Below, piece after piece: positions 41,524 through 51,604 of a stretch of 64,000 nucleotides of DNA (positions within the stretch are counted from its first letter, which is position 1; every line of letters begins with the position of its first letter). This DNA is from Entamoeba histolytica HM-1:IMSS (taxonomy: Eukaryota > Evosea > Mastigamoebida > Endamoebidae), in assembly GCF_000208925.1 (NCBI RefSeq), contig NW_001914882.1, forward strand, positions 1-64,000, in the 5' to 3' direction. Below the pieces are notes generated by a model, which ran no database searches, was not told where the DNA came from, and worked only from the letters and a program-made list of their open reading frames with translations. Position numbers and translations under genes: made by a program.

Positions 41524-42196
41524 TTATTGAAATCGAATATATTTTGGTCTTTCTTTTTTCACCATTGAATATATAGTTGAAATTAATGTCGCTGTTACAA
41601 CTATCCCACAAATAATATGTGTAATAAATAATGTCATATTACTTGCTTGTATTAATTCTTCAAATTTTGTTTTGCATAATATATCAAAACACATTGGATT
41701 TTTACAAGCACAATTAGATGGTGAAATAGAGTCATAACCACAACACCTAAACTACATATCATTATTCATATTTAGTATTTATTATTTATTCTATTAAACA
41801 AACTGTTGCTTCTATTAATTGACTAATGGGTATATCATCTGTATTTGTTAATGTTGTTATATCCCAATAATTTAATATTACTTGTTGTGCTTTAATGAGA
41901 ATATATGATGAATATCCAATAGCTGTTATTGCCATTCCTACAACTATAATTTGAACACAAATATTTATTATCATAATAATCCTCTTTTTAAAATGAATCA
42001 TAACAATTGATGCAATTCCACCAACTAACATGAATACTGCTAAAGTGATTGACATGTTATTTAATGTTTTGAATATTTTAAATTCATCTCTATCATAAAT
42101 TAGTGAAGTTTTACTATAATACAACATATGATTATTAATGTTAACTGCAGATAATAATACTTCAAGAGCAGGAATTAATTTCCAGAGACTCAACAT
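41524..42196 (-). CDS. Tetraspanin (two exons)
   Basis: Exon 1 (41804-42196) and exon 2 (41524-41751), with a 52-bp intron at 41752-41803 (GTTTGT to TGTAG), encode 206 aa. There are four hydrophobic segments: about 1-22 (somewhat weak), 46-68, 72-103 and 165-190. The large extracellular loop between TM3 and TM4 carries the hallmark CCG (134-136) followed by further Cys residues (CACKNPMC, C near 150), split exactly by the intron. Without splicing the protein would stop after TM3. Tetraspanins organise membrane microdomains; the Entamoeba members are surface/vesicle proteins. Confidence 0.85.
41752..41803 (-). other. Intron in tetraspanin gene
   Basis: 52 bp, GTTTGT to TGTAG on the minus strand, phase 0; it restores the CCG loop and TM4. 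Confidence 0.85.
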
Positions 42197-42418
42197 GGTA
42201 AAATCATCTTTTAAGATTTAAGACAAAAGTTCAAAAATAACTGGATATAAAACAAATTATTCATTTAGAATAAAAAGTATAAGAATTTAAGAAACCCTGA
42301 AATAGGGTAAAAGAAAAGAAATAGAAATAAGAACTATAAAAATAGAAAGAATGAAAAGAGAAATTGAAGGAAAAATGAAAAAAGAATCAACTAAAAATAC
42401 AGATCTTGAATCTATAGA

Positions 42419-43090
42419 ATGAAAACTGAAGAAATTCTAAGAAAACAAGATCTATTAACACTCCAAATCATTGGAGAATTAGCTAATATTCAAGAAATAT
42501 CAAATATAAAACGAACAGATCTTATTGAAAGTATAGTTTGTGAATCGTTTATTAAAAAAGAATTAATTATTTCAATGAGAATGAGTCTATTTAACAGAGA
42601 GTCTATTTTTAATAACATAAATAAAACAATAACAAAAAAAAAAGAAGATAAAATATAAAAGAAGAAATAAACAATAATACTATAGATTGACTATTGTAGT
42701 ATAACTGGAACTATTATTGTTCTTGATGATCTCACTGTTACTTCACTTCAAGAAATATTTAATCGTATTAAAGATAAAACAGAAAATATAGTAAAAACAA
42801 GAGCTGGGTTAAATAAACATATTATTAATTTCATTAAAAAGAATGGTGCAGAAAAGTTTTTTAAAAAAGTTCCAGAGTATATTAAGAAAGATATGTTTGC
42901 ATTAGTTTCTGATGCTAATACTAGTACAGTTAAAGCATTAATGAATGAAGCTATTTTAACAGGATTTGCTAATTTATTAAATAGAACAAATACACAAATT
43001 TTAAAAGATATGGTAAAGAAAATATCAAATGAAAATACATTAACTAAAAAAAAAGAATTAATTAACTTTTTACTTGAAGAAGAAGAATAG
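42419..43090 (+). CDS. Unknown helical protein, probably two exons
   Basis: Two open segments in the same frame (42419-42658 and 42686-43090) are separated by stops. A 150-bp intron at 42536-42685 (GTTTGT to CTATAG) would join MKTEEILRKQDLL...DLIESI to IDYCSITGT and on through DDLTVTSLQEIFNRIKDKTE to ELINFLLEEEE, 173 aa. The product is helical with no recognised domain. The proposed intron is longer than its neighbours and its first half is open, so a decayed gene with a true stop is the alternative. Nothing links it to a known family. Confidence 0.5.
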
Positions 43091-43226
43091 TAATAATTGA
43101 AATATTACAAATTTATTTGATAATTAGTATTTCTATTTTCTTTGTTTTTTTTTAATTTCATTCTTTCTTTTTTAAGTAAAAAAAAATAAATGAAATTAAA
43201 AAAAAAAACAAAACAGTTAAATAAGT

Positions 43227-43994
43227 ATGGAGCTATCAACTGTTCATTCTTCATTTAATGAATCTACTCATTGTAAATATGGATTAATTGATATTTTAAA
43301 ATTACAACAATTCCAAAAACAAATTGATTGGAATGTACAATGGGCATGTCATATTGAAATTGGAAAATATATTAGAAAATTATGTAGTTTAACTCGTAGA
43401 AATATGATAAAAACTGCAATAAGAATTCATTCAAGTTCAATTATTTATTATCGTAGATTTTATGCACAACGATTAATTACTGAAATTGATCCAAGACTTA
43501 TAGCAGCAACTTGTGTATTTTTTTCATCAAAAGTTGAAGGATGTTTAATATCACCACATAGTATTATTGAATATTCAAAACAAATTCTTGAATTTCCATT
43601 TAAAATTCAACAAATAACTGATACAGAAAGAATTTTAATTGAAGCATTGAAAAAAACACTTATTGTATGGCATCCAGAAAAAGATTATGAAGATATTTGT
43701 AATTCTTCTCAATTACCTGAATTTGTTTGTGAAACTATACAATCTATATTAAATGATGCATATCTTACTAATGCTATTATTACTTATCAACCAACAGAAA
43801 TAACTTTAGGTTGTGTTGTAGTTGCTGGAATTTTACAAAATTGTGATATTAGAACATTATTATGTTCAATTCAAATTAATCTTCATCATGTTGAAGCAGT
43901 TGCTAATGAAATTTTAAATTATTACTCTTTTATTAATTCAAAAGAATATTCATCATATCAACAAAAAGCAAAAGAAATAATTCGTGTTCTTTGA
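43227..43994 (+). CDS. CCNC: Cyclin C-like cyclin
   Basis: A 255-aa cyclin with two cyclin folds. The first box shows YIRKLCSLTRRNMIKTAIRIHSSS, YYRRFYAQ and DPRLIAATCVFFSSKVEGC; the second covers about 150-250. The length, an N-terminus close to the box (FQKQIDWN) and the short C-terminus fit cyclin C, partner of CDK8 in the Mediator kinase module, better than mitotic cyclins. There is no destruction box. The last 74 bases of this gene recur beside the gap at 53427. Confidence 0.85.
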   Translation: MELSTVHSSFNESTHCKYGLIDILKLQQFQKQIDWNVQWACHIEIGKYIRKLCSLTRRNMIKTAIRIHSSSIIYYRRFYAQRLITEIDPRLIAATCVFFSSKVEGCLISPHSIIEYSKQILEFPFKIQQITDTERILIEALKKTLIVWHPEKDYEDICNSSQLPEFVCETIQSILNDAYLTNAIITYQPTEITLGCVVVAGILQNCDIRTLLCSIQINLHHVEAVANEILNYYSFINSKEYSSYQQKAKEIIRVL

Positions 43995-44828
43995 CTCTTC
44001 TTTTATTTTACTTTTTACTTATTTCCATGACCAACAATTATCATCAACCTCTTTAACAAAAATTAATAATAATAATAATAATAAAAACAAAAAAAAAGAC
44101 AGAAAAAAAAGAAGGAACTAAATTCTTGTATTTCAGACAATGTTCAAAAGTGGTAAAACTATTAGACATATTAAAAAACCTCAAACCCAAAAACAAATTA
44201 TGTTAGAAGAACATGTACAAAAAACACTTGGAATTGGACAAATAGAACAAGCAATTCTTCTTCCCCCAGGAGAAGATTTGAATGAATGGCTTGCTGTACA
44301 TTGTCTTGACTTTTTTAAAGAATCACAATTATTATATGACTCAATTGCTGAAAGTTGTACAAAAGAGTCATGTCCAGTAATGACTGCTGGTCCTCAATTT
44401 GAATATCGATGGAAAGAAGGAAAAGAATTGTTTTCATTACCTGCAAATGAATATATTAATAAGTGTCTTGATTACGTTCAACAACAACTTGATGATGAAG
44501 CTGTATTTCCATGTACTGTTGGTGTTCCTTTTCCAAAGAAATTCCAAAAAGTGGTTCAAATGATATTTAAACGATTATTCCGAGTATATGCACATATTTA
44601 TCTTCATCATTTAAATCAAATTACTCAATTAGAAGAAGAACCTCATTTAAATTCATCTTTTAAAGTTTGTTATTTCAATTTCTTATTCACCTGTAATTAA
44701 TTTTAATATTAACTCTTTCTTTAGCATTTTATTTTATTTGCTACTGAGTTCAGTTTATTAGATAAAAAAGAAGTTACTCCAATGATGTGTGTTATTCATT
44801 TACTAGTTCCATCAGTTGAATCAAAATA
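43921..44828 (+). repeat. Direct repeat, unit 1 (about 908 bp)
   Basis: From the end of the cyclin C gene to the last codons of MOB1. It is identical, as far as I compared by eye, to 53427-54334 (offset 9506). Beyond 44828 the two sequences differ within a few bases. Confidence 0.9.
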
Positions 44829-44835
44829 TAAATGA
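44140..44835 (+). CDS. MOB1: MOB1 family protein, copy 1 (two exons)
   Basis: Exon 1 (44140-44664) and exon 2 (44725-44835), intron 44665-44724 (60 bp, GTTTGT to TTTAG), give 211 aa. This is the typical MOB1 length and core: LPPGEDLNEWLAVHCLDFF, SCPVMTAGPQFEYRW, FKRLFRVYAHIYLHH and, only after splicing, HFILFATEFSLLDKKE. The zinc site comprises the two Cys and two His of these segments. MOB1 activates NDR/LATS kinases in mitotic exit and Hippo-type signalling. An identical copy lies at 53646. Confidence 0.92.
44665..44724 (+). other. Intron in MOB1 copy 1
   Basis: 60 bp, GTTTGT to CTTTAG, phase 0. Confidence 0.9.
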
Positions 44836-44956
44836 ACAATTATGATGTTTTCTTTTGTTAAAGTATTTCTTTCTTGTTAAGAAAGAAAAAAAGAAAACAA
44901 AGATTTGAGACAATGTAACAACGAGTATTTATGAACATTATCGAGTATGAAATGAC

Positions 44957-47272
44957 TTATTTCTTATTAGTTATTTGACCTTCTTTTTCCTTTCTTGTTT
45001 TATCAGACTTATCACATTCTTCACTTGATTTAGAACTACATTTCTTTTTTTTCTTAAAGAAAGAAAAATTAAATGAATGACCATCTGACCATGAAAATCT
45101 TCTTTTCTTTAGATTGTTATTGTCTTGGGGAGAATCTGTTGGTGAAAGTTTTGGTACAGAAATAGTATTTGCACTTGATAATTTACTTTGTTGTTGAGAA
45201 TTCATTATGTCTGAAGATTTTGGGACATCTAGAGTTGTATTTAAACTATCACAACTTAATTCTGTTGATAGAGATACTTTTTTTAAGGGAATAGGAATTG
45301 TAATAAGATTATCAGAATTGTTATTAGATTGAGATATATGAAGATACGATTCATTTCTTCGTTCTTTATCAATTCTAAGCTCTTTACTTAATAATTTCTT
45401 CTTAGACTTTTCTTCTCTTAATGCATTTTCATGTTTATTTACTTCAATCTTTTTAAATCCTGAAAACCGTTTAGTGTTTTCTTCTTTTAAGGATGAAGAA
45501 CTTTTAAGTTTTGTAATAGAGCCTTTCGTGTCTATTGCCCCTTGATCAATTAAAACTAATTCAGAAGAAGAAAGTCGAGAGGGATATAATGACTTTAATG
45601 TTTTAAACTCATTAGTAGAAATTTCTCTTGGAGTAATTTGAGAATTATATAAAGGAAGATTATCAAATATTCCTTTTTTAAAAACTTGTGATAATTGAGG
45701 TGGGGTAATACTTCCATATCTAAAAGGAGAGTCAATAGTAATATTAGCAACATGTCCTGCTCTTAATAATGTCATATAAACATCATAATATTGACTTCTA
45801 GAGAGATCTAAATTAGTAATTGAAATATCTTTATAAGTATCAGCAATCATTTGACTAGGTTCAGCAGTAACAACATGACCATAAACTTTATAAGGAAATT
45901 CTCTTGGTGGTAATACAAAATCTTTTAAAGAACCATTTGTAATAAAAGGATGAGCCAAAGCTTGTTTTGGTGTAAATCTTAGTTTAGGGTCATACTGAAA
46001 ACAACCACTTAAAAAATCAAATAGAGTTTGTTTTGTCTTTAGAGTTAAAGGACTTTCAACACGTAATTGACATTTAAAAATAATATCTTTTAATAATTTT
46101 ACAGGAAGATATTCTTTATGAGGAGGAAGATCACAATTATTTTCCCATTCATATTCAAACTGTTCTTTTAATCTATATTGTATCACTCCAAGTGAACTTG
46201 TTGATTTTTTGAAATAACATTTTGATTTATTTCCAGTAGAAAGTAAAGAAAAAGGTAACATCCCTAGTGTTTGTACAAATCGATATAATAAATCATATTC
46301 ACTATTTGCTGGAAATAATGGAATACCTAAAAACATTTCAGCAACAATACATCCAACACTCCACATATCAATTGATGTTGAATATTTCATTCCTAATGCA
46401 ATTTCTGGAGCTCTATAATGTCTTGATTGAATATAAGAATATAATGTATAATTAGAAAAACATGCAGACCCTAAATCAATAATTTTAATGTCTTTGTTAT
46501 TAATCAATACATTTTCAGGTTTTAAATCACAATGAACTATACCAGCTTTATTTAATGATGACATTCCTTCAAGAATTTGTCGTGTTATTTTTTTAATATT
46601 TGATAATTTCATTCCTCTTAAACGAACTTCTTTTAACATTTGATATAAATTTTGACTATCTTAAATGAATTTTTATTCTTCTTAAATCTTTTCACAATAA
46701 ACAACAAACCCCAATAATTCTTGAACAATGCATAAATGACCACAATAAAGAAAATGATCAATCATTTCTACAATATGTGAACATCCTTTATCATATATTG
46801 TATTAACAATTGTAAGAGTAGTTACCTCTAATAATCCTTGTCTAAAATATGCTTTTTTATTTTTAAGAATTTTTAATGCAACCATTTTTCCATTGTTAAG
46901 ATCTTGACATTTAAATACTTGACCAAAAGTACCTTGTCCTAGTTTTTCAATAATTTTATACTGAGTAACTACTGATTTTCTCATAGAATATCTACGTCCT
47001 TCAATTGAGTTATAACTCCCAATAATATCTCCTTTTCTAATTATTAATTCTTGGTTTTCATTATCGAGACCTCCATTAGAAATTGGAGTTTCTGGTTTAG
47101 TTAAAGTTGGCTGTAAAATTGATTCTGTTTGAAAATTTGAATTACATCGTCTCATAGTATTAACAATTCTGGAAGTAACTTCTTTAGTAAGATGTATTGA
47201 ACCTCTACCAATAATATCATAAACACAATTCTTATTAGGAATGAATGAGCAAAAACAACTGCTTTGTTTCAT
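44957..47272 (-). CDS. DYRK-type protein kinase (two exons)
   Basis: Exon 1 (46710-47272) and exon 2 (44957-46655), intron 46656-46709 (54 bp, GTTTGT to GATAG), encode 753 aa. The kinase domain spans about 105-450: KLGQGTFGQVFKC (glycine loop), MVALKILKN (Lys), VQELLG joined across the intron to QNLYQMLKE, HCDLKPENVLI (catalytic loop), DLGSACF (DFG variant DLG) and YIQSRHYRAPEIALG (DYRK/HIPK activation loop with its Tyr). A DYRK-homology-like stretch precedes the domain (about 60-105). The C-terminal 300 residues are Ser/Lys-rich and disordered with basic patches. It is probably a dual-specificity, self-activating kinase. Confidence 0.9.
46656..46709 (-). other. Intron in DYRK-type kinase gene
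   Basis: 54 bp, GTTTGT to GATAG on the minus strand, phase 2; it joins ELLG to QNLYQ inside the kinase hinge. Confidence 0.9.
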
Positions 47273-47475
47273 TCCTTAATATAATAAACAAATTAGTTCT
47301 TTTTTCTTTTGTTATTTAGTGCTATTTTTATGGCATTATCTTAATTGAAAGTAAAATTTTTTCTTCAACTTTCAATGATATTTGTTTGTTTTATTCTTTA
47401 ACGCAGTATTTGTTAATTTTTATTAATCTTATAAAAAAATTATAAAACTTGTTAATAAGGTTGATTTTAACATAA

Positions 47476-48493
47476 CTAAATTGGTGTAAATGGAATTACA
47501 ACACTTTTTAATGGAGAAGTAAACATTGGTCTATTTACTACTGGAGATTGAAGAATTGGAATTCGTTTCTTTTCAAGAGAAAAGGTATTTTTCTTAGAAG
47601 TAGGTTTTAAATTAATTTCTTTTTTATTCTCTTCACGTATTTTTTTTAATTGAGCAAATTCTAAATTCAAATGAATCTTTTTAACTTTGGAATTTTTGGA
47701 ATAGTACTAAAAAAAAACAAACTGTCATTTATTTTCGTATTCAATTTCTTTTGTAATACTGCATTGGAACTAACCTCAAAGGCATTTTGTTTGAATAATT
47801 GTTTCACTTGGTTTGTTTGTGGTGAGAATAATTTACTTGAAATTATTGAATTTTTTTCACTTTGTTCTTGTTGCATTCTTAGAATTATGTCTTTTGTTTG
47901 TTTGCTATTTTGTTCATATTCTTGTATCAATGCTTTAAATTGTTGATTCTCCAATTCTAATTTTTCATTTTCTTTTTTATATTTTTCTAACTCATTTTTT
48001 ACTTGATCTCGTTGTTTCCGGTAATCAAAAGCCTTAGAGATAACTTGTTGGTACTTAACATTTAATTTTTTTTCATTAACACGATTGTCATGTTGTAATT
48101 TAGATTCATAGAGGAGTTGTTGTTTCTGATTAAAATTCGAAATCAAACAGATAATTTCATTTACTACTAGTTACATTTTTTATTTATAATAAAAAATAAG
48201 GAATTATCAATAAACAAACAATTTTTTGGTGATATACCATAGAGTTGTTGGGCTATTGACTCAAAGTCTGTTGAGTCATTTCTGGAAATATCGCTATAGT
48301 GTCATTTTGTTTTCTTATTAAAATCCTTTTCTATAACAAACTCTTCAGTTAGAGTAATTTGACATAAAGGACATTTATAATTTCCATTTAACCATGCCTT
48401 CTGGGCACAGTATGAACAAAAAATGTGTTTACATTTGTTCACAACATAATATTCACTTGGATCAATATCCTTCCAGCAACAATTACATTTCAT
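47476..48493 (-). CDS. HEI10: HEI10/CCNB1IP1 (Zip3)-like RING coiled-coil protein, four exons
   Basis: Exons 48342-48493, 48220-48293, 47775-48166 and 47476-47706 join in frame to 282 aa. The N-terminal RING has C3, C6, C21, H23, C26, C29, C41 and C44 in the MxCNxCW...C.H..C..C...CP.C pattern characteristic of HEI10. It is followed by DFESIAQQLYGISPKN, matching the xxGxSP segment, and then by a long coiled coil (about 82-165) with a Ser/Pro-rich tail (SPLKSVVIPFTPI). HEI10 proteins are SUMO/ubiquitin E3 ligases that mark crossover sites on the synaptonemal complex. Length (usually 270-305) and domain order agree. Introns 1 and 2 have GTTTGT donors; intron 3 uses GTTAGT and is less sure. Unspliced, it looks like an isolated 63-aa RING and two unrelated ORFs without ATG. 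Confidence 0.75.
47707..47774 (-). other. Intron 3 of HEI10-like gene
   Basis: 68 bp, GTTAGT to TTTAG on the minus strand, phase 0; the donor is non-consensus for this genome. Confidence 0.55.
48167..48219 (-). other. Intron 2 of HEI10-like gene
   Basis: 53 bp, GTTTGT to CTAG on the minus strand, phase 1; a second in-phase acceptor lies three bases on (48164). Confidence 0.7.
48294..48341 (-). other. Intron 1 of HEI10-like gene
   Basis: 48 bp, GTTTGT to CTATAG on the minus strand, phase 2; it removes an in-frame TGA and joins TLTE to DDISRND. Confidence 0.75.
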
Positions 48494-48641
48494 TCATTTA
48501 AAATTTTATCTACTTAAATAATATCCCTTAAATGTTGCTTTCTTTTTATCTTAAATGATATCTGCTCACTAAATATTCTTAAAAAAAATGAAATCCTCAT
48601 AAGAGAAAAATAAATAGAAATTATCTGGAAAAAGAAATAAA

Positions 48642-48950
48642 TTACTGGACATTAACTTTTAAAGTAAAAGTACGGTCATTAGCATTTGGTGCCCAAGGTC
48701 TTCTGTATACTAAAACAATTTTTCCTTCACCAGTTTGAGTACCAGTAATTTTAATATGATATTTTCCACCACATCCACAAATACCTGGGGCATGTTGGTC
48801 AGCAACATATTCAACAGTATTACTAAGACCTTCACAACTATCAACTACCCATGAGTATCCAGTTGTTGGATTTCCATGAAGAATAATTTCTTTATTTTCA
48901 CCTTTTGCAATTGTGATTGTTGTGTTGTTATTATCTTCAGTTAATGACAT
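48642..48950 (-). CDS. ICP1: Chagasin-family cysteine protease inhibitor
   Basis: A 102-aa tight-binding inhibitor of papain-like proteases. All three chagasin loops are visible: NPTTGY (27-32), GCGG (59-62) and RPW (84-86). There is no signal peptide, which fits the cytosolic inhibitor of the two known in E. histolytica (ICP1/amoebiasin 1) rather than the vesicular ICP2. It is intronless. It lies about 240 bp downstream of CP-A3 on the same strand, a potential target family member, so this locus places protease and inhibitor side by side. Confidence 0.93.
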   Translation of the reverse strand: MSLTEDNNNTTITIAKGENKEIILHGNPTTGYSWVVDSCEGLSNTVEYVADQHAPGICGCGGKYHIKITGTQTGEGKIVLVYRRPWAPNANDRTFTLKVNVQ

Positions 48951-49190
48951 TTTGATATTTCAAAGATTTTTTAATTGTATTTTTATAATCCCCTATGAAG
49001 TGTATATCTTAAAAATAATTTTAAGATATGAAGAAAGAAGAATAAATTTCCATGTTAATCGAAAATTCAATCATTACAATATTGAATATTTTGAATATGA
49101 AAATTATTTAAAAAATATGTTTTATCAATAAATTTTAGTAAGTAATATTTTTAAGAAAAACAAAATGTATCAAAAGAAATGAATTAGAGT

Positions 49191-50117
49191 TTAAATTAAC
49201 TTGACTCCGGTTGGATAGTTAGAATCTCTTCCAATACCACACATGTTGTTGGAGTCTCTAGCAAGAAGGAAGTATCCAGCATCTCCCCATGATGTTCCCC
49301 ATGAGTTTCTAATAATCCAATATTTACCATTACTATTTGAACCATAACCAACAGCAGTAACACAGTGATTCATCATTCTTGATCTACATTTAGTATCAGA
49401 ATAGATAGTTCCTTTCTTATATAATTGGAATGATGGTCTGCTAGCATCCATACCAACAGCAACAGGTCCGTTTTCAGCAATAATAGTTTGAAGTCCAGTT
49501 TCACTTCCATCAGTAACTCTTCTAGAACCAGTAACAGTAGCAACGTTTTTAACTTTCTTGCAAGTACCAGCAACAGCTTTATATGGATAATCACTTTCTA
49601 ATCCTAATCCATTATTTTCTTGGATGAATTTAAGTGAGTTAGATGGATGTCCTCCTTCACATCCATTATCAGAAGCATCACAATCAACTAATTGTTGTTC
49701 AGAGAATGAGTAAAGTTTTCCAAGATCTTTGTTAACTCTTCCTTCAAGAACTGCAGTTGTACAGAAAGTCCAACATGAACCACATTGTCCTTGATCTTTA
49801 GCTGGATTCATAATACTTCTCCAATCAACTGATTCTGGAGCAGCTTTAACGGCAGCTTTAACATTAGAAGTAGTTTCTGGAACTTCATAAGTCATTCCAA
49901 GATGAGTTTGGATGAATTCTTCGTGAGTCATATCAGCAAAAACATTAAGTTCAGTATTAGCATTAGCTTCAACAAATTTTTTGTTGTCTAAGAAAACAGC
50001 AAATCTGTAAAGATATTCAGCTCTATTAGCAAATACTTTGTTATGTGTAGCAGCCCATTGTTTGAATGCAACTTCATTTGCACAAGCAAGAGAAACAAAT
50101 AAAATTAATGCAAACAT
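49191..50117 (-). CDS. CP-A3: Papain-family cysteine protease CP-A3
   Basis: A 308-aa preproprotease: signal peptide about 1-13, I29 propeptide to about 92, mature enzyme from about 93 (APESVDW). The active site is Cys115 in QGQCGSCW, with the His in MNHCVTAVGYG and the Asn in IIRNSWGTSWG. The GCEGGHPSNS segment matches the papain S2-region motif. The sequence agrees with the protease known as CP-A3 (ACP1) of E. histolytica, a clan CA C1A lysosomal/secreted enzyme also present in non-invasive relatives. It is intronless with strong codon bias. A GTATTTAAAC element lies 30-39 bases before the ATG. All catalytic residues are intact. Confidence 0.96.
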   Translation of the reverse strand: MFALILFVSLACANEVAFKQWAATHNKVFANRAEYLYRFAVFLDNKKFVEANANTELNVFADMTHEEFIQTHLGMTYEVPETTSNVKAAVKAAPESVDWRSIMNPAKDQGQCGSCWTFCTTAVLEGRVNKDLGKLYSFSEQQLVDCDASDNGCEGGHPSNSLKFIQENNGLGLESDYPYKAVAGTCKKVKNVATVTGSRRVTDGSETGLQTIIAENGPVAVGMDASRPSFQLYKKGTIYSDTKCRSRMMNHCVTAVGYGSNSNGKYWIIRNSWGTSWGDAGYFLLARDSNNMCGIGRDSNYPTGVKLI

Positions 50118-50665
50118 AAAATGATTTTATTTAAAAATACTTTACAGTTTAAATACCAAATATTGCGTATAATTTAACTTTTCCAATTCTTTTGATTTTT
50201 CTATGTTTTTTTTTAATTTGATTTATTTCCTATTTATTTATAGTTTATTTTCTTTTATTTCTTATTATTAACAACTCATTCTATTCTTATTCCTTGGCTT
50301 TTTCTTTTTTTTTTTATGGAAAATAAAAGAAATTTCATTATTTCTTGAACTTTCTTATTATAATGAAGTAAATTCAATTTATAGAATGATTCATAGAATA
50401 ATTTCTTCTACTACCATAAATTGAAATTAAAACTCTCTTATCACTTACATAATGAGAAAACTTATTAAATTATTTTCTATTTACAATTTTTTTTTTCTTT
50501 TTTGGTTGAAAAAAATTTAAATTATAAAAATAGAAAAGATTCATTTGAAATAAAAAAATAAAAAAAAAGAATTAAAACCGTTATATATAACACAATTATG
50601 CACCAAATAAACAAAAGATAAAAGAGAAAAAACGTTGAAACTAAAAAAGAGGAAATAAGAATAAT
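50118..50665. other. Divergent promoter region
   Basis: 548 bp between the minus-strand CP-A3 and the plus-strand coiled-coil gene. It has T- and A-tracts and the CP-A3 TATA-like element. No ORF or repeat of note. Confidence 0.5.
50147..50156 (-). promoter_or_regulatory. CP-A3 TATA-like element
   Basis: Minus-strand GTATTTAAAC, 30-39 bases before the ATG: exact match to the Entamoeba consensus GTATTTAAA(G/C). Confidence 0.75.
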
Positions 50666-51604
50666 ATGGGAGACCAAGAAACCTTCAAAGCTCTTAATAA
50701 GAAATGTTTTAAAGAACAAGCTATTTGGATGTTAAATGCTTTATGGCCAACATATAAAGATACTATGGCTGAAGAAGTTTGGGGATTTAATCAAATGTTT
50801 TCAGAATTTGAAATTGAAAACCATGAAAATGGATGTGATCTTGATGAGTTGAATATGCATCGTGTTTTTGAAAAACTTGGAAACCAAAAAACTGTTCAAG
50901 AAATGCGTTCTCAATTAAAACAAGCTGGAGTAGAAAACTTTAAAAGAGTTGGAATGCTTCATTTCCTTACTTATTACTATGGTATGGATTGGCATAAAGT
51001 AGCCAATGCTCCACAAGGAGATAACTCTGCTCAAGTTGAAAAGGCTCAACAACTTCTTGATGAAGTCTCCAAACAATTGGAACTTTGTCAAAAGAGAGCT
51101 GAGGAAGCTAAGAAATCTGCTGAAGCTGCTGCTGCAAGACAAAAAGAAGCTCAAGCTGCAGAGGATGAAGTTACTAAAGCTTTAAATGAAGTTAAAGCAC
51201 AGGAACAAGCTAAAGAAGATAAAAGAAAAGCACTTCAAAAGAAGATTGAAACAGCAGGATTAGTAGCTAAAAATGCTGCTATTCAAGAGTTAGCTAAACT
51301 TGATAATGAAGATGACTTACCTTTAAGAAGAGCTAAAACTACTCTTGAAGCTGCTCAAAGAAAAGCTGCTAAAGCTGTTAAAATTGCTACTGAAGCTAAA
51401 GAAAAAGCAGAAAGTGATTCTCAAGTTGCTGAAAAAGCTGTTGAAGATACACAAAAGAAAGTTGCAGAAGCTGAGGCATATCTTAAAGAAGTTCAATTGT
51501 CAGCTGGTTCAGCTGGTCAAGGAACTATGTGGTGGATGCAACGAGAACTTGAAGAAAAGAAGAAATACATGCCAATGAAGAAAGGAGGAATTGCTAAGAA
51601 ATAA
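50666..51604 (+). CDS. Ala/Lys-rich coiled-coil protein with N-terminal helical domain
   Basis: A 312-aa intronless protein with strong codon bias, so probably abundant. Residues 1-120 form a folded, acidic, helical domain (NKKCFKEQAIWMLNALWP, EFEIENHENGCDLDELNMHRVF, MLHFLTYYYGMDW); the DLDELNM stretch resembles a degenerate EF-hand-like helix-loop. Residues 125-280 are an uninterrupted Ala/Lys/Glu coiled coil. The end is basic (KKKYMPMKKGGIAKK). The layout suits a cytoskeletal or actin-associated rod protein, which is inference. No membrane segment or signal. Confidence 0.75.
   Translation: MGDQETFKALNKKCFKEQAIWMLNALWPTYKDTMAEEVWGFNQMFSEFEIENHENGCDLDELNMHRVFEKLGNQKTVQEMRSQLKQAGVENFKRVGMLHFLTYYYGMDWHKVANAPQGDNSAQVEKAQQLLDEVSKQLELCQKRAEEAKKSAEAAAARQKEAQAAEDEVTKALNEVKAQEQAKEDKRKALQKKIETAGLVAKNAAIQELAKLDNEDDLPLRRAKTTLEAAQRKAAKAVKIATEAKEKAESDSQVAEKAVEDTQKKVAEAEAYLKEVQLSAGSAGQGTMWWMQRELEEKKKYMPMKKGGIAKK

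Noticed and set aside
48302..48493. Stand-alone 63-aa RING protein
   Set aside because: The apparent stop lies inside a GTTTGT...TATAG intron; splicing extends it to the HEI10-like protein.
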